From assembly GCA_017559135.1 (NCBI GenBank), contig JAFYSZ010000019.1:1-64000 (forward strand): a stretch of DNA of 64,000 nt, given 5' to 3'. Numbering within the stretch: the first letter of the stretch is position 1; every line of letters starts with the position of its first letter. The position numbers and the translations under genes are program-made. Below are positions 36,317 through 45,588 of this stretch, piece after piece. The stretch comes from Bacteroidales bacterium (GTDB lineage Bacteria > Bacteroidota > Bacteroidia > Bacteroidales > P3). The notes under the pieces were generated by a model. It saw only the letters and a program-made list of their open reading frames with translations, was not told the origin of the DNA and ran no database searches.

Positions 36317-37221
36317 ATAAAGAAGAAAAAGGTTGATATTGAGATAATTATCCACAATACTAAACCAAGTAAAAATGGTCTTATGCCTACGGTTTTCAAA
36401 TCGGAAAGAGAAAATCCACTACCTATCATAAATAAGGCTAAAACCATTCCTCTTTTTCCTATATAAGAAAGTACGCTATATGCACTTTGTCCTGCCGGCA
36501 TAAAGCCTGCAATGAGTATTGCTACAATAAAATAGAGTATAAACCAAGGCATTTTAATTTTTCCTTTACCTGCGTTTTCTTTTTTATTGAGAAGCAAAAC
36601 TAATAATGAGAGAGGAATTATCCAAAGCGTTCTTGCGAGTTTTACTGTCGTTGCTACTTGCAGGGCTTCTTTGCCATATTCTGCTCCTGCACCAACAACT
36701 GATGAAGTATCGTGAATTGCGATTGCCGACCAATAGCCAAAACTTTCTTGACTCATATTAAAATACTCCCCAACCAAGGGAAAGATAAATAAAGCAATGG
36801 CATTAAGCACAAAAACAACGGTTAAGGAAAAAGAAATTTGACTATCCTTTGCTCCAACAATAGGAGAAACTGCCGCAATAGCACTTCCGCCACAGATTGC
36901 AGTGCCTGAGCTAATCAAGGTTGCTGTATTTTTATCTACCTTAAAGAGTTTGCCAAGCAAAAGCCCTATTAGAAAGACCAAAACGACCGAACAGGCTGTC
37001 AAAACAATACCTTTTGAGGATACTTCTATAACTTGTTGCAGATTCATACCAAATCCCATGAGCACAACTGAGTATTGCAAAAGCGGAGATGAATATTTTT
37101 TGTATTGAAACGGCTTTTCGATTTTTAAAAGCGAAAACAAAATCCCACAAAACAAAGCCATAGGCGCTGAAACGAATGGGGAAAAGCATAAAAGTGCTAC
37201 AATATAATATAGATATTTCAT
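36313..37221 (-). CDS. YeiH/UPF0324-type membrane permease
   Basis: 302 residues with about nine helices. Family hallmarks are visible: LLQYSVVLMGFGMNL, GTAICGGSAIAAVSPIVGA and AIHDTSSVVGAG...A. The family is annotated as putative sulfate exporters, with weak experimental support. Shorter than typical (about 330-350), mainly at the N-terminus. Divergent from dapB. Confidence 0.88.
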   Translation of the reverse strand: MKYLYYIVALLCFSPFVSAPMALFCGILFSLLKIEKPFQYKKYSSPLLQYSVVLMGFGMNLQQVIEVSSKGIVLTACSVVLVFLIGLLLGKLFKVDKNTATLISSGTAICGGSAIAAVSPIVGAKDSQISFSLTVVFVLNAIALFIFPLVGEYFNMSQESFGYWSAIAIHDTSSVVGAGAEYGKEALQVATTVKLARTLWIIPLSLLVLLLNKKENAGKGKIKMPWFILYFIVAILIAGFMPAGQSAYSVLSYIGKRGMVLALFMIGSGFSLSDLKTVGIRPFLLGLVLWIIISISTFFFFI

Positions 37222-37264
37222 TTTCTTTTTTTTGCAAAAATAGTATTTTTAAACAAACTATTCT

Positions 37265-37272
37265 TATCTTTG
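37265..37272 (+). promoter_or_regulatory. -7 box of dapB
   Basis: TATCTTTG, 20 nt before the dapB ATG at 37293. No -33 box at the usual distance. Confidence 0.6.
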
Positions 37273-37292
37273 TAAAAAAAATTGCAAGAGAA

Positions 37293-37982
37293 ATGAATAT
37301 CCTTATAATAGGTTACGGAAAAATGGGGAAAATGGTTGAAGAGATTGCTTTGAGCAAATCGGACACCATTGTAGGAATCATAGACAAAGATGAAGATTGG
37401 GCAAATTTTGATAAAAACAATTCTTTCAAAGATGTTGTAGCCATAGACTTCTCTATTCCAAGCAAAGTCTTAGACAATATAGAAAAAGCATGGGAAAGAA
37501 ACATAGCAATCGTTGTAGGCACAACAGGTTGGTATGATAAATTAGAAGAAATAACACAAAGAGCAAATCAAGAAGGCAAAACACTCTTTTGGGCTTCAAA
37601 CTTTTCAATAGGAGTTTTTCTTTTCAATAAACTAAATGCTTATTTGGCAAATATGATGAAAGACTTTTCTGACTATAAACCACAGATTACAGAAATTCAT
37701 CACATACATAAATTAGACGCTCCTTCAGGTACAGCGATTACTTTGGGAGAAACTCTTGTTGAAAACCATAACATAAAGAAAGAAGACCTTAAAATAGAAT
37801 CAATAAGAGAAGGAGAAGTATGCGGAACTCACATAATAAACTATTATAGTGAGGTTGATGATATTGAAATCAAACACACAGCACACAGTCGCAAAGGGTT
37901 TGCAAGCGGAGCTGTTATGGCAGCACATTGGCTCAAAGGAAAACAAGGAGTTTTTACAATGAAAGATTTTATCAACCTATAA
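37293..37982 (+). CDS. dapB: 4-hydroxy-tetrahydrodipicolinate reductase
   Basis: 229 residues from the ATG just after the promoter; an earlier in-frame start at 37176 would lie upstream of the -7 box and adds unrelated residues. NAD(P)-binding GYGKMGKM, IDFSIPS, VGTTGWYD and the substrate loop EIHHIHKLDAPSGTA are all present. It reduces dihydrodipicolinate in lysine and diaminopimelate synthesis. First gene of a long co-oriented run with the mannosidases. Confidence 0.96.
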   Translation: MNILIIGYGKMGKMVEEIALSKSDTIVGIIDKDEDWANFDKNNSFKDVVAIDFSIPSKVLDNIEKAWERNIAIVVGTTGWYDKLEEITQRANQEGKTLFWASNFSIGVFLFNKLNAYLANMMKDFSDYKPQITEIHHIHKLDAPSGTAITLGETLVENHNIKKEDLKIESIREGEVCGTHIINYYSEVDDIEIKHTAHSRKGFASGAVMAAHWLKGKQGVFTMKDFINL

Positions 37983-37995
37983 AAACAAATTAGAA

Positions 37996-38952
37996 ATGAA
38001 CTACTCAATAGGCATAGATATAGGAGGAACAAATACTTGTTTTGGATTAGTAAACGAAAATGCAGAAATAATTTTTCAAAGAGAAATAAAGACAAAAAAT
38101 TTTCCTGAAATAGAGGATTATCTAACAGAATTAGTAAAGCAAATCAAGGATTTAATTTCACATTGTCCTGAACCAGAAAATATTTTAGGTGTAGGCATAG
38201 GTGCTCCTAATGGAAACTATTACAAAGGCACGATTGAACTTGCACCAAACCTTCCTTTCAAAGGCATTATCCCTATTAAAAATATGTTAGAGATGCTTTT
38301 GCTTAACGAAGGCTGGAATTTGAAAGTTACAATCACTAATGACGCAAACGCAGCAGGCATAGGAGAAATGATTTATGGTGCTGCAAAAGGTGTAAACGAC
38401 TTTATAATGATTACACTCGGCACAGGAGTTGGTAGTGCTATTGTTTCAAACGGAAAAATGATATACGGACACGATGGATTCGCAGGAGAAGTTGGACATA
38501 CTATTGTAGAAATTGACGGAAGAGAGTGTGGGTGTGGAAGAAAGGGCTGTTTAGAAACATATTCTTCTGCAACAGGCATAAGACGTACTGCATTAAGTCT
38601 TTTGAAACAAGACAACTCTCCTTCTATTCTTAGAGAAATTGAAGAAAAAGACATAAATGGATATACAATTTGCGAGGCAGCAAGAAAAAATGATGCTTTG
38701 GCTTTGAAATGTATTGATCTTACTGCACGAATGCTTGCAATAGGTGTTGCAAATGCTGTTGCGGTTACTTCGCCTAAGAAGATTATTTTTTCGGGAGGGC
38801 TAAGCAAAGCAGGCGATTTGTTATTAACGCCTTTTAAAGCATACTTAGAAGAAAATCTTTACCCTGTTTTTCGTGGTAAAATAGAAGTTGAGTTATCTGC
38901 TTTGGAAGAAAACAACACTGCAATCTTGGGAGCAGCAGCATTAAACTATTAA
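37996..38952 (+). CDS. ROK-family sugar kinase (glucokinase-like)
   Basis: 318 residues. ATP-binding GIDIGGTNTCFG, the catalytic Asp in TNDANAAGIGE, TLGTGVGSAIV, and the ROK zinc motif H...CGCGRKGCLETY are present. It should phosphorylate a hexose in the cytosol. It lies 13 nt after dapB and 4 nt before the beta-mannosidase, so glucose or mannose released from glycans is a plausible substrate (inference). Confidence 0.92.
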   Translation: MNYSIGIDIGGTNTCFGLVNENAEIIFQREIKTKNFPEIEDYLTELVKQIKDLISHCPEPENILGVGIGAPNGNYYKGTIELAPNLPFKGIIPIKNMLEMLLLNEGWNLKVTITNDANAAGIGEMIYGAAKGVNDFIMITLGTGVGSAIVSNGKMIYGHDGFAGEVGHTIVEIDGRECGCGRKGCLETYSSATGIRRTALSLLKQDNSPSILREIEEKDINGYTICEAARKNDALALKCIDLTARMLAIGVANAVAVTSPKKIIFSGGLSKAGDLLLTPFKAYLEENLYPVFRGKIEVELSALEENNTAILGAAALNY

Positions 38953-38956
38953 AAAT

Positions 38957-41251
38957 ATGAAAAAGACTTATTTATTTATAATTCTTTCTTTATTGTGTTG
39001 GAATTTTTCGTTGGCTCAAACCCTCGAAATAAAGGAAGGTGTTTTGATTTGCAATCAAGAAATATTCAATCTAAGTGATAAAAAAACCAATATTTACGAT
39101 TTATTATCGGAAAAAAGACATGAAAATATGTTCTACGCTGAAAACGAGAAGAATTATTCGTTTTTAGACACTTGTTATTTGACTTATATTTTAAATTTCG
39201 AGGTTGATAAGCATCTTTTAAAGAAAGATATTATCCGTTTAAAGTTTGATTATATAGATACGTATGCAAAAATCATTCTTAACGGAAATGAAGTTGCAAC
39301 AACTCAGAATGCTTTTCGTTCTTATGAGTTTGATGTAAAGGATTTCTTAAAAAAAGGTGAAAATAGTTTGATTGTAGAAATTGATCCTATATATCAAAAA
39401 TGGCAAGCGGTCAATAGCGATGAGTTTAATATACTTCAATCCGAGAAAAGGGCTGTTTTTCGTAAAGCTGCCTTTCAATTTGGTTGGGATTGGGCTCCTC
39501 GACAACTTGCAGGCGAAATTTCTCTTCCTGTTCGCTTGACTTTTGAAGATAAAAAGGAGTATTTGAGATTTGCAAGCGTGCAAACGGAGAAAATTTCTGA
39601 TAATTCAGCAAATATGTTACTCACTTTGAAAACCGAGTTTCTTGAAAACAAACCTTATAATATTAAAGTATCTTACTCAACCGAAGGAGAAGAAACAATA
39701 ACTAAGAATTTAGGAGACTTTTATCTTGCAAATTCCGAAGAGAATATCTCAAAATTACAGTTTGAAATCGCAAATCCTCAACTTTGGTATCCTAATGGTT
39801 ATGGCAAACCTACGCTTTATGATGCTGTTGTTTATATTTCTGATGAGCAATCAAAGGTTTTGGATAGTGTAAAGACAAGATTTGGAATCAGAACAATAAA
39901 GCTTTCACAAGAAAAGGACAAATATGGTAGCGAGTTTTGTTTTATTGTGAACGGAAAGAAGATTTTTGCAAAGGGTTCAAACCTTGTGCCGACTGCTATG
40001 CACAAAGAAAGATACGAAGGCTTGGCTAAGCATATTGATTTGGTGAAAGATTGTAATATGAATATGCTTCGAGTTTGGGGAGGTGGATATTATGTAGATG
40101 AACAAATGTATAACGCCTGCGATGAAAAGGGAATTTTAATTTGGCAAGACTTTCCTTTTGCTTGTGCTTTGTATCCTGCAAGCGAAGAATACTTAGCGGA
40201 AGTTGAAGCCGAAGCAAAAGAAAATGTTTTAAGGATTTCTTCTCACCCTTCTTTGGCTCTTTGGTGTGGAAACAACGAAATTTGGGAAGGTTGGGGCAAT
40301 TGGTCTTGGGATAAAGAGGTTAAAGATACTGTTTTGGCAGTTGAAAATTATAATAAATTATTCCGAGAACTTCTTCCAAAGGTTGTAGAAAATTATTGCC
40401 AAACAATAGATTATACACACTCGTCTCCGCTCAATGGTTGGGGAAGAAAAGAAAGTCTTACCGAAGGAGATTGTCATTATTGGGGAGTTTGGTGGGGCGA
40501 TTCTGTGCTTGAAACCTACACAAGAAAGATTCCGCGTTTTATGAGCGAGTATGGTTTTCAATCTGCACCTAATATAAAAACAGTAAACAAGTATTTCACT
40601 TTACCTTATTCAAAAGAAAACGAAGGTTTTGCAATACATCAAAAACATAATCGTGGATTTGAATTGATTGATAATAGAATCTTAGAACGTTTTGACGGAT
40701 ACAATAAAGATGAAGACTATATAAATAAGGCTTCTTACGTTGCTTCGGAAGCTTTTTCTATTGGAATTGAATCTCATTTACGTGCTTTACCTTATTGTAT
40801 GGGTAGTTTGACTTGGCAACTCAACGAACCTTATCCTGCAATCGGTTGGAGTTGTATTGATGTTGATTATTTAAAGAAAGATGTCTATCACACAATTCAA
40901 AAATCCTTTGCTCCCGTTGTTATAAGCATTGATAAGTTTTCTAATCAAGACACAATATTTATATATGTAATCAATACATCTTGGAATGACTTTAATATGG
41001 ATTTGTTAGGCAAGATAACAGATTGCGATAACACTGCAATATATTCATTTGAGATTGAATCACAAATTCTTCCTCAAATGCAAAGTGTTTGTGTTTTAGA
41101 AATAGCAAAAAAAGACATTGGTTACTATGACGAAAGCACTACAAAACTTGAAGTTTTTGGCTCTTATAAAGATGAAAACGATAATTTAATTACAATTGAT
41201 AATAGTTCATATTTTGTTTATCCTAAACATTTAAAATGCAACAAAGAATGA
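38957..41251 (+). CDS. Exported beta-mannosidase (GH2)
   Basis: 764 residues. Signal peptide at about 1-20. GH2 sandwich domain (YIDTYAKIILNGNEVATTQNA), jelly-roll hallmarks FGWDWAPRQLAG, and a TIM-barrel with MNMLRVWGGGYY, acid/base Glu in WCGNNEIWEG and nucleophile Glu in RFMSEYGFQSAPN. The FGWDW and WCGNNE signatures are typical of beta-mannosidases. It should remove beta-linked mannose, for example from the N-glycan core. It overlaps the GH92 gene by 4 nt. Confidence 0.93.
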   Translation: MKKTYLFIILSLLCWNFSLAQTLEIKEGVLICNQEIFNLSDKKTNIYDLLSEKRHENMFYAENEKNYSFLDTCYLTYILNFEVDKHLLKKDIIRLKFDYIDTYAKIILNGNEVATTQNAFRSYEFDVKDFLKKGENSLIVEIDPIYQKWQAVNSDEFNILQSEKRAVFRKAAFQFGWDWAPRQLAGEISLPVRLTFEDKKEYLRFASVQTEKISDNSANMLLTLKTEFLENKPYNIKVSYSTEGEETITKNLGDFYLANSEENISKLQFEIANPQLWYPNGYGKPTLYDAVVYISDEQSKVLDSVKTRFGIRTIKLSQEKDKYGSEFCFIVNGKKIFAKGSNLVPTAMHKERYEGLAKHIDLVKDCNMNMLRVWGGGYYVDEQMYNACDEKGILIWQDFPFACALYPASEEYLAEVEAEAKENVLRISSHPSLALWCGNNEIWEGWGNWSWDKEVKDTVLAVENYNKLFRELLPKVVENYCQTIDYTHSSPLNGWGRKESLTEGDCHYWGVWWGDSVLETYTRKIPRFMSEYGFQSAPNIKTVNKYFTLPYSKENEGFAIHQKHNRGFELIDNRILERFDGYNKDEDYINKASYVASEAFSIGIESHLRALPYCMGSLTWQLNEPYPAIGWSCIDVDYLKKDVYHTIQKSFAPVVISIDKFSNQDTIFIYVINTSWNDFNMDLLGKITDCDNTAIYSFEIESQILPQMQSVCVLEIAKKDIGYYDESTTKLEVFGSYKDENDNLITIDNSSYFVYPKHLKCNKE

Positions 41252-44133
41252 AAAAGATTTTTTTAGCTCTTAGTTTATGTTTATTTGCTTTTACAATAAA
41301 GGCTCAAACATTTGATATAGCATATTACAAATTGGTAAATCCTTTTGTAGGAACAGATTTTCACGGACACACATATCCCGGTGCAGTTGCTCCTTTTGGA
41401 ATGGTGCAACTTTCTCCTGATACTCGCCTTGATGGTTGGGACGGTTGTAGTGCTTATCATTATTCTGACAATGTAATATATGGGTTTTCTCACACCCACC
41501 TTTCTGGCACAGGTTGTTCGGATTATGGAGATTTTCTTTTTACTCCTACTATGAAAAATGCAGAAAGCAAGGAGTTTTTCTTGAATTTCTCTCACGAAAA
41601 CGAATATGCACACGCAGGATATTATAGAGTAGAAGCATATAATGAAGATAAAATTATTTCAGAGCTTACTGCATCGGAGCGAGCTGGCTATCACAAATAC
41701 ACTTTCCCTAAAAACGGAAAGAAAAAAGCAATAGTAATTGACTTTAAGCATAGAGATAAGCTTTTGGATATGAGCTATATAATAGTAAATCAAAACACTG
41801 TCGTAGGATATAGACGTTCTGAAGCATGGAATACTGATCAGAGAGTATATTTTGCTGCACAATTCAACTGCGAAATAGCAAATAGCAAATTCGATGAGCA
41901 AAGCAAGAGATTATTCCTTGATTTTGGAAGTTCGGACAACGAAGAAAACAATTCAATAGAGGCTATTGTTGCAATTTCTTCTGTTGATGAGTGCGGTGCT
42001 ATAAATAATTTACATGCTGAGACTTTCAAATCTTTTGAAGATGCAAAGAAAAATGCAGAGCAACTTTGGAATAAAGAACTCGGAAAAATAGAAGTAGAAA
42101 GTAAGGACAAAGAAAAACTCATAACTTTCTACACTTGTCTTTATCATTGTATGATTGCTCCAAATCTTTACTCCGATGTAGATGGACGATATAGAGGAAT
42201 GGACAACAAAATCTACACAACAAATAATTATAATCGTTATACAGTATTTTCTTTGTGGGATACATATCGCACACTCCACCCTTTGCTTGCGCTAATTGAT
42301 AGAGAAAGAAGTTTAGACTTTGCAAAAACTTCCTTAGACATATATAAACAAAGCGGATTCTTACCAATGTGGGAGCTTGCTTCGTTTGAAACTTATTGTA
42401 TGATAGGAATGCACGGAATAAGTATGATGGCAGACCTTTATACAAAAGGAATAATTCACGATAAAGACTTAACCTTAGAATCAATGTTAGGTTCAATGGA
42501 CAAAAAGAAGTTCGGATTTGATTATTTCCTTGAAAACGGTTTCATTTCTTCTGACAAAGAACACGAAAGCGTATCAAAAACTGTTGAATATGCTTACAAT
42601 ATGTATTGCGTTGCTAAGATTGCTCAATTGCAAAATAAGAAAGATGTTTACAATTCAATGATTACAAAGGCGCAATACTACAAAAATCTTTTCAATCCAA
42701 ACAATACATTTATCCAACCAAAAGAAAACGGTCGTTTTATGCCTAATTTCAATCCTACTCAAATAGATCAAAACTATACTGAGGGAAATGGTTGGCATTA
42801 TACTTTTTATACTCCTGGCGATGTAAACGGTTTGATTGAAATGATGGGAGGAGACGCTAAGTTTTGCGAAAAATTAGATTCTTGTTTCTTTACAAACGAA
42901 AAAACAACCGGCAGAAATCAAGCCGATGTTACAGGATTAATCGGTCAATACTGCCACGGAAATGAGCCAAGCCAACACACAGCATATTTATACGCTTATT
43001 CAGGTCAAGCATACAAAACACAAGAATTAGTAAGACAAATCCTAACAACTCTATACACCTCTAAACCTGATGGAATATGCGGAAACGATGATGTTGGTCA
43101 AATGTCAGCTTGGTATGTTATGAGTTCGATGGGATTTTACCCTGTTTGCCCTGTGGATAATCAATATGTATTTGCTTCACCTTTATTTGAAAAAATCACA
43201 ATGCACTTAGAGAATGGTAAAGACTTAATAATAGAGGCACCAAATGCAGAAAACACACCATACGTTAAAGCAATAAAACTAAATGGTAAAGACTACAACA
43301 AATCTTTCATTAATTATGAGGACATAAAGAATGGAGGAAAACTTCAATTCACAATGAGCGATAAAGCAGTCAAAGACTTCGCAACTGCAAAAGAAGACAG
43401 ACCATATAGCAAGATAGAAAACGAATATTTTTGCACAACTCCATACATTTCATACGAAGGCACAGGAACATTTACTAAAAAATTAGAAGTAAATTTCAAA
43501 GCCTACAACCCAAAAGACACAATATACGTTTCTTTATCTAATGGAAAGAACTACACTTTTGTAGGAAAAGGCAAATTGAAATTAAAAGAAAGCGTAACAA
43601 TTACAGCATACGCTCAAAACAAAGGCAAATCCCAAGAAATAGAATGTAAACTTTACAAAATACCTGCAGGAAGAAGCGTAAAGGTTCTAACAGATGTCAA
43701 TTCACAATACACAGCCTCTGGCGACAATGCGCTAATTGATTTAAAAAGAGGTAGTGATAATTGGAAACTTGGCTGTTGGCAAGGATACTGGGGCGAAGAT
43801 CTTGAAGCAATTGTCGATTTAGGAAAAAAACAATCCGTAAAAAAAGTTGGAGGCAACTTCATTCAAGATCAAAAAAGCTGGATTTTCATGCCAACTCACG
43901 TAGAATATTACATATCTGATGATGGTGTTAATTTCACTCTTTTAGAAACGGTGAAAAATGATGTAGATCAAAAAACAGAAGGAAGCATTACAAAAGCCTT
44001 CTTTACAAACAAAGGTTTTTCTGCACGCTACATAAAAGTAAAAGCCTATAATCTTGGAGTAAATCCAAAGTGGCACCTTTCAGCAGGCGAGAAATCTTGG
44101 TTGTTTATTGACGAAATCATAATTGAGCAATAG
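41248..44133 (+). CDS. Exported GH92 alpha-mannosidase with C-terminal F5/8-type domain
   Basis: 961 residues from the ATG at 41248, which overlaps the preceding TGA (ATGA); a slightly earlier ATG at 41236 would spoil the signal peptide. Family marks: NPFVGTDFHGHTYPGAVAPF, YGFSHTHLSGTGC, HGNEPSQHTAYLY and GNDDVGQMSAWYVMSSMGFY. Residues about 830-960 form a discoidin-like domain (LEAIVDLGKKQSVKKVGG, HVEYYISDDG) for glycan binding. Calcium-dependent exo-alpha-mannosidase, likely periplasmic or surface. It works with the GH2 enzyme and ROK kinase. Confidence 0.95.
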   Translation: MKKIFLALSLCLFAFTIKAQTFDIAYYKLVNPFVGTDFHGHTYPGAVAPFGMVQLSPDTRLDGWDGCSAYHYSDNVIYGFSHTHLSGTGCSDYGDFLFTPTMKNAESKEFFLNFSHENEYAHAGYYRVEAYNEDKIISELTASERAGYHKYTFPKNGKKKAIVIDFKHRDKLLDMSYIIVNQNTVVGYRRSEAWNTDQRVYFAAQFNCEIANSKFDEQSKRLFLDFGSSDNEENNSIEAIVAISSVDECGAINNLHAETFKSFEDAKKNAEQLWNKELGKIEVESKDKEKLITFYTCLYHCMIAPNLYSDVDGRYRGMDNKIYTTNNYNRYTVFSLWDTYRTLHPLLALIDRERSLDFAKTSLDIYKQSGFLPMWELASFETYCMIGMHGISMMADLYTKGIIHDKDLTLESMLGSMDKKKFGFDYFLENGFISSDKEHESVSKTVEYAYNMYCVAKIAQLQNKKDVYNSMITKAQYYKNLFNPNNTFIQPKENGRFMPNFNPTQIDQNYTEGNGWHYTFYTPGDVNGLIEMMGGDAKFCEKLDSCFFTNEKTTGRNQADVTGLIGQYCHGNEPSQHTAYLYAYSGQAYKTQELVRQILTTLYTSKPDGICGNDDVGQMSAWYVMSSMGFYPVCPVDNQYVFASPLFEKITMHLENGKDLIIEAPNAENTPYVKAIKLNGKDYNKSFINYEDIKNGGKLQFTMSDKAVKDFATAKEDRPYSKIENEYFCTTPYISYEGTGTFTKKLEVNFKAYNPKDTIYVSLSNGKNYTFVGKGKLKLKESVTITAYAQNKGKSQEIECKLYKIPAGRSVKVLTDVNSQYTASGDNALIDLKRGSDNWKLGCWQGYWGEDLEAIVDLGKKQSVKKVGGNFIQDQKSWIFMPTHVEYYISDDGVNFTLLETVKNDVDQKTEGSITKAFFTNKGFSARYIKVKAYNLGVNPKWHLSAGEKSWLFIDEIIIEQ

Positions 44134-44134
44134 C

Positions 44135-44638
44135 ATGACAAAAATAGGTGTAATGAGTGATACACACTCTTTTGTACCAAAACAAATTTATTCATTCTTT
44201 AACGATGTAGATTTAATACTTCACTGCGGCGACATCGGATCTTCCGATGCTCTTTGTGAACTTAGAGTATTCAAACCTACAATTGCTGTTTATGGTAATT
44301 GCGATAGCAGATACGAACTCGAAGATGTGGAGGAGTTTCAATCCTTAGAAATAGAAAAAACAAAAATTCTAATGACGCATATAGGAGGTTATCCGAAGCA
44401 TTACCCTGAACACATAGCAAAAAGGTTAAAAGAAGAAAAACCCGACATATTTCTTTGCGGTCATTCTCACATTTTAAAAATAATGTACGACAAAGATTTT
44501 GATTTTCTTTTGATTAACCCCGGTGCATGCGGACGTCAAGGATTTCATCTCAAATCAACATTAGTTAAATTCGTTCTTGACAACGGCAAAGCAAAAGATT
44601 TAGATATTATGGAATTTGAAAAAAACAACATAAAATGA
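44135..44638 (+). CDS. YfcE/MJ0936-type metallophosphodiesterase
   Basis: About 167 residues from the ATG at 44135, just after the GH92 stop. Metal ligands in MSDTHSF, HCGDIGS, VYGNCD, MTHIGGYP and CGHSHI define the family. It is a small cytosolic phosphodiesterase of uncertain natural substrate. Its stop overlaps the next ATG by 4 nt. Confidence 0.93.
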   Translation: MTKIGVMSDTHSFVPKQIYSFFNDVDLILHCGDIGSSDALCELRVFKPTIAVYGNCDSRYELEDVEEFQSLEIEKTKILMTHIGGYPKHYPEHIAKRLKEEKPDIFLCGHSHILKIMYDKDFDFLLINPGACGRQGFHLKSTLVKFVLDNGKAKDLDIMEFEKNNIK

Positions 44639-45513
44639 AAAAACTAATCACATTCATTATTTTATTAAATGCGTGCCTTATATCAAATGCACAATTAAAC
44701 AATTTAGAAATAGGTCTATCCTTTGGAGGTAGCAATTATGTAGGAGACATAAACTCTGCCTTTAACAGCAATGAAGAAAACAAACAATGGAATCAATTTG
44801 AATCAAGTTTTGATTTTTACAACTTAAATTTTATGTGGGGAGTTGTAGCTCGTTACAATTTTAATCCTCGCTGGGTGTTGAATACCTCCTTTTCACTCTC
44901 TCGATTAGAAGGAAACGACGCATATTTCAATAATCCAAGAAATCTAAGTTTTTATACCGACTTAAAAGAGTTTAGTGTGGTTATGGAATTTAACTTTTTG
45001 GATTATCAAACAGGTAGTAGAAAACATAGAATTGCACCATTTATTTTTGCAGGTTTAGCCGGTTTTCACTTCAATCCAAAGACCGACATCATCAATCCTA
45101 TAACTCAAATTGAAGAATCAATCGAATTGCAACCATATAATACAGAAGGACAAGGTATGCCGGGGTATAACAAGCCTTATTCTCGATATAGTTTAGCAAT
45201 TCCTTTTGGATTAGGTTGCAAATTCAGTATCAACACCTATATTTCAGTTGCTTTGCAATGGGGATTTAGAAAAACATTCACCGATTACATAGATGACATA
45301 AGCACAAAATATGTTGATCACTTTGAAATGGTGAATTGGTCAGGCGAACTCGGAGCTGCGGCTGCCGATCGCACAAATGAATTACCAGGCAAGGAAGGAT
45401 TCTACAACGAACACAATCTTTCAAGAGGAAATGAGAAGAATAAAGATTGGTATAACTTCTTTGGAATCACTATTACAACGAAACTTTCTAACGGAAAAAG
45501 ACATTGTTTGTAG
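44635..45513 (+). CDS. Outer-membrane barrel protein, DUF6089/PorG-like
   Basis: 292 residues. Signal peptide at about 1-19. The start LEIGLSFGGSNYVGDIN, the strand VVMEFNFLDYQTG and the tract APFIFAGLAGFHFNPK recall DUF6089 proteins, which include the T9SS component PorG; this is from memory and moderate in confidence. The C-terminal about 100 residues contain a loop with KEGFYNEHNLSRG. It overlaps the phosphodiesterase gene by 4 nt. Confidence 0.8.
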   Translation: MKKLITFIILLNACLISNAQLNNLEIGLSFGGSNYVGDINSAFNSNEENKQWNQFESSFDFYNLNFMWGVVARYNFNPRWVLNTSFSLSRLEGNDAYFNNPRNLSFYTDLKEFSVVMEFNFLDYQTGSRKHRIAPFIFAGLAGFHFNPKTDIINPITQIEESIELQPYNTEGQGMPGYNKPYSRYSLAIPFGLGCKFSINTYISVALQWGFRKTFTDYIDDISTKYVDHFEMVNWSGELGAAAADRTNELPGKEGFYNEHNLSRGNEKNKDWYNFFGITITTKLSNGKRHCL

Positions 45514-45530
45514 ATTTTTGTTATTTTTTT

Positions 45531-45561
45531 TTGTTTTTTCTAAAACTTTTTATTAGTTTTG
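45531..45561 (+). promoter_or_regulatory. Promoter of the OmpA-family gene
   Basis: TTG (45531-45533), 20 nt, TAGTTTTG (45554-45561), 27 nt before the ATG at 45589. Confidence 0.65.
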
Positions 45562-45588
45562 TCGCATAATTTATAAAAAATAATTATT

